Part shown: piece after piece, positions 60,905-64,000 of the stretch | Layout: every line of letters begins with the position of its first letter | How positions within the stretch are numbered: the first letter of the stretch is position 1 | Origin: Spirodela intermedia | Taxonomy: Eukaryota; Streptophyta; Magnoliopsida; Alismatales; Araceae | Direction of reading: 5' to 3' | Length of the DNA stretch: 64,000 nt | Assembly: GCA_902729315.2 (NCBI GenBank) | Contig: LR746267.1 | Coordinates: forward strand, 6,636,424-6,700,423 | Translations under genes and position numbers: made by a program | The notes under the pieces: model-generated | Database searches by the model: none | What the model saw: only the letters and a program-made list of their open reading frames with translations | What the model was told of the DNA's origin: nothing

Positions 60905-63822
60905 GTTTCTATTCTCCCCCGCTTCCCCCACTCCCATCTCTCTCTGTCTCTTTGTTCGTCTACTCTTGCAGCGCCCCGCCCCCCCTTCTCTATCCATTTT
61001 CCAGGTAATTAACGGCTCTTTGGGCTAACGGATAAGATCGCTCTTCAACCCAAGCTTGCTCTCATTGGGGAAGGGCCATTAAATAAGGAACAACTTGTCT
61101 TCTTGGCTGATTCGCAGTGCCACAGTCACTTCACTTTCCCATGGCCACGCTCAAAGAAAGACGATCTCCGCCCCAGAATCCTCTCTCAGCATCATCAATT
61201 TTAACACCAATAACCTCTTCATTCAATCAGTACTCTCCCAGCGCCTTCCCTTCTCTCTTTCGACGCAGTGAAGCCATTCGTATAGGGGACCATCCTTCCG
61301 GGGTCCCCTGCCGGGATCCCTTGGGTACGGCGTATTCTCCGGTGGATCCTTTCCTTAGGCCCGCTATCGATGGAGAGACCCTACTGGTCTCGCTTGGTTC
61401 TCTTCTCCTCTTGCGGTTTGTGAAGGCATGTGACTTTGGGGAGGAGGGGAAACGCATGACTCCGCACATGCGGCGGTGGACATCAATGTGAAAATGAACG
61501 TGCCGGTCTCATTAAAGCTCCGGTGGTCTTCTGAAGGCAGGGTCAGATCGCCTTCTCTACAAGGAAATCCGTCCCTAGGGGCCACCACTAAACGGTCAAG
61601 CGCCCCAACGCGACAGAAATAGAGGAAAACTGAGAACTCAGAGAGAGCGAGAGAGAGCGAGAGAGAGCGAGAGAAAGAAAGAGAGAGAGAGCGAGAGAGA
61701 GAGAGAGGGTGGGGCTCTTCCTCACGTGCCGTGTTACCAGTTTGCACTGAAGAGTGCAGGAAGCATGATAGCATCTGCAGAGCTTGCTGTGTGGCTGGTC
61801 CTCCTGCCGAAGAAGCTCAAAAGCGACGGATGGATCGATCTGAGCTGCACCCTCTCGCCAATCATGGGAGTCCTCCCCTTCTCTCTATCTCTTCTCCAGG
61901 AAAGCCAATCTTACCTCGGTGGGGTCGTGAATCGCCATCCCCTCTGACGCGTTACCATCCTCTTGAGAGAAGTTCGTCGTACTCATCCTCAGAAGGAGAG
62001 CCCCCGCCATGGAATCGGGGTAAATCCTCTTCCTATTTTCACCTTCCTCACCTTCCTATTATCATATAATTTGACCCATTAATTTTTAATATTTAATAAT
62101 GGGATTTTACGTCTTTCGACTAATATACGATTATTATCGGTGTTCTAACGTGGTACTAGTCTCTCACCTAACTTCGTCGACCCTCCTCCAACTATGAAAT
62201 CATGGTTGTGTGATCAGCACTCCTCGTGCAGATCAGGACATTCCATCGCTCTCGTCACGTCAAGATGGTTGCCTGGAAGTCAAACGATCAGATGGTGACC
62301 ACTCGAATCGGTATCTACCCAAGGGCATCAATAATTTTGTCAAGGGCTATATTCTTACTTGAAATAGTATTTTTTTTATGTTCATTTACCCTGTAAAAAT
62401 TATAGGCGATGTGGGTTCTAAAGGATGCTTATCACTCATCGTAAAAATTATTTAATTGGTTTAATCTTATCAATACGCCAACTTACTTATCTCATAAACG
62501 ATGCTATCTACGAAAACTTCCTCATCTCATAAGCTCTGGGGAATACTGACAGCCATTACTAGGCTTGACCAATATAATATGAGCGTGGGTGAAGATCTCT
62601 TAGAAACTTACACTTACATGAATAACACATATACAATCGATTTTCTCCTTTTTTTCTTGGGAATAAGCCGGCATTATGCTCAAAAATAGTGAATGGCCTC
62701 CCCTTCCCCAGGAATCTTAGAAGCAGTTTCGAGTAAATCAGCACTTGAGAAATGAAGATGTTTCTTTGTGATAAATTTCGAATAAATCCGATCCTAGAAA
62801 GAAAAATGGAAGAACCATATAGTCTTCACACATGAAACTTTTATGTCTAATGTAAACTGATGATGTGGGTGATATATTGGGTTCTATTTACATTCACTCA
62901 AGTTCAATAAAAAAGAAAAAAACATAAAAAAATAGCATTTTATGAGAAACTCTATCTTTTAAAGATGAACCCTGCTATAATTTCCAAGAAAGTTTGACTT
63001 GAGCCTGCTTCTTCCATCTGGAAACATTTTTGTAACGTGGAAAGGTCCCAAAGACTGGAATCGTTAACACAATCTTTTCAGGATCCTTTAACCATTTCAA
63101 ATCCTCTTCCATGAGTTAAGAATGCGTCTTTCGACCTTCCAACTTGTCTCCTCTGAGATAAGACACTGTTGGTGGCTACAGTGAGACATTCGGCCCCACC
63201 CAACCTTTCCCTTTCCGAGGTGCAGCTACCATACGCTCACAATCTGTTTGCTGATATGCTCCTTTCACTCTTCCCTCCTTTGGTACTTGTGGCCTCTCTC
63301 CCGCTGTATCTGTCTGTCTGTCTGTCTGTTTCTTTCTCTCTCTAGAGACCCTTATCTGTCTGCATCTGAGTGGTCCTTCACGAACAAGTATCCCCACACG
63401 TCTTTATCTCTCTCTCTCTCTCTCTCTCTCTCCGAGTAGTTATTTCCCATAGAGCGTAGTCCAGTCGCAGGAAAAGACTTATTTGGGAAGCGAGGGAAGA
63501 TCGTAGTCTTTTGGGTTTTCAACTGATGCAGTGGCCCAGCGAGTTGTACATGTGGAGCCCTCTCTGGTGGGCCGGCGGGGCCCATCCCCTTGGTATAGTT
63601 ATTGATCGGCAGGCCCATCTACTGGGTCGGTCACTAGTTAATGAGCCGTAAATGATCTGAATAAGAGAGAGAGAGAGAGAGCGAGAGAGAGAGGGGACTA
63701 GAAAACTACAGTGGTCTGAGAGTCAAAGGGATCCGTTCCGTTCCTACACGTATGTTGTTTATCTAGGGGCGATCCGGGGGAGAGGCAGAGGCGCCCCCGG
63801 ACCGGGAGATAGAAAGGAACGG
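58530..63822. other. Long intergenic region rich in CT/GA microsatellites
   Basis: Upstream DNA of the zinc finger gene and 3' flank of the NF-YC-like gene. Microsatellites lie at 58932-58970 (CT), 60869-60901 (CT), 61637-61708 (GA/GAGC), 63399-63433 (CT) and 63665-63693 (GA). Frames such as 61117-61491 (+) and 61731-62069 (+) have no family resemblance. A non-coding RNA cannot be excluded. Confidence 0.5.
61637..61708. repeat. GA/GAGC microsatellite
   Basis: About 70 bp of purine-rich GA units with regularly spaced GAGC interruptions, as in 45336-45862. Confidence 0.9.
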
Positions 63823-64000
63823 TCAAGAATCAGAGGAGGGCTGCTGCGTCGGCCATGGCTGCTGCTGCTGAGGCGGCGGCGGCGCGTACGCCTGCGGCTG
63901 CTGGGCGTAGAGCATGGTGGCATGGTCGACGGCAGGCCTGCCCACCATCACACCGGCCACTGCGACCTGCGTCGGCACGTAGTAATACGGCGGCAGCGGC
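63823..64000 (-). CDS. NF-YC-like transcription factor subunit, C-terminal end (partial)
   Basis: The minus-strand frame enters from the right window edge and ends at a TGA (63823-63825). The ~58 visible residues run PLPPYYYVPTQVAVAGVMVG, then RPAVDHATMLYAQQPQAYAP, then a Pro/Gln-rich tail to PWPTQQPSSDS. PYYYVPxQ...GxxxGRP followed by a Gln/Pro-rich end is characteristic of plant NF-YC (HAP5) proteins, which pair with NF-YB and NF-YA on CCAAT boxes. The histone-fold domain would lie beyond the window, so the call rests on the tail only. Confidence 0.65.
   Translation of the reverse strand, partial: PLPPYYYVPTQVAVAGVMVGRPAVDHATMLYAQQPQAYAPPPPQQQQPWPTQQPSSDS

Noticed and set aside
61117-61491. 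124-residue plus-strand frame beginning MPQSLHFPMATLKERRS
   Set aside because: No family resemblance; low-complexity surroundings; could be a chance frame in GC-rich DNA.

Overview
The window is nuclear DNA of a flowering plant. Every recognisable gene is plant-like: a sugar-phosphate translocator, a TMCO1-type ER channel, a chromomethylase, ribosomal protein eL36, a GIS/ZFP8-type zinc finger and an NF-YC C-terminus. Introns are long with GT-AG borders, and the intergenic DNA is AT-rich and full of decayed LTR retrotransposons. GC-rich first exons beside AT-rich introns suggest a monocot, but I cannot name the species. All annotation is from reading the sequence; no database was searched.

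Layout. 0.2-9.2 kb (+): a nine-exon triose-phosphate-translocator family gene (378 codons). Its first intron carries a ~315-bp-arm inverted repeat. 10.6-11.2 kb (-): a single-exon TMCO1 homologue. 11.1-20.95 kb: a nested retrotransposon block. An outer Copia element (-) is interrupted by a second Copia with intact 199-bp LTRs, PBS and PPT, and that one is interrupted by a ~1.15-kb LTR-like insertion. The whole block is bracketed by two copies of the TMCO1 5' region, the right-hand copy being a pseudogene fragment. 21.5-35.9 kb (+): a complete 21-exon chromomethylase (943 aa; BAH, chromodomain and C5-methyltransferase motifs), with Ty3/Gypsy remnants and tandem repeats in two 3.7-kb introns. 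36.2-42.5 kb (+): a third Copia element lacking a recognisable reverse transcriptase. It is interrupted by an LTR-like insertion holding three ~365-bp tandem units.

43.7-50.0 kb: three compact minus-strand genes, namely a two-exon small hypothetical gene (69 aa), a 125-aa three-helix membrane protein and eL36 (with a 5'UTR intron and a telo-box/site II promoter). 50.5-54.8 kb: AT-rich decayed repeats. 54.8-64 kb: more GC-rich DNA with many GA/CT and GT microsatellites, a one-finger C2H2 repressor-type transcription factor (-), and at the right edge the C-terminal end of an NF-YC-like gene (-) that runs out of the window.

The genes do not form one pathway. One thematic link is that the chromomethylase belongs to the enzyme class that silences Copia and Gypsy elements through CHG methylation, and its own introns and both flanks are loaded with such elements. 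I found no rRNA, tRNA, CRISPR array or bacterial-type operon.
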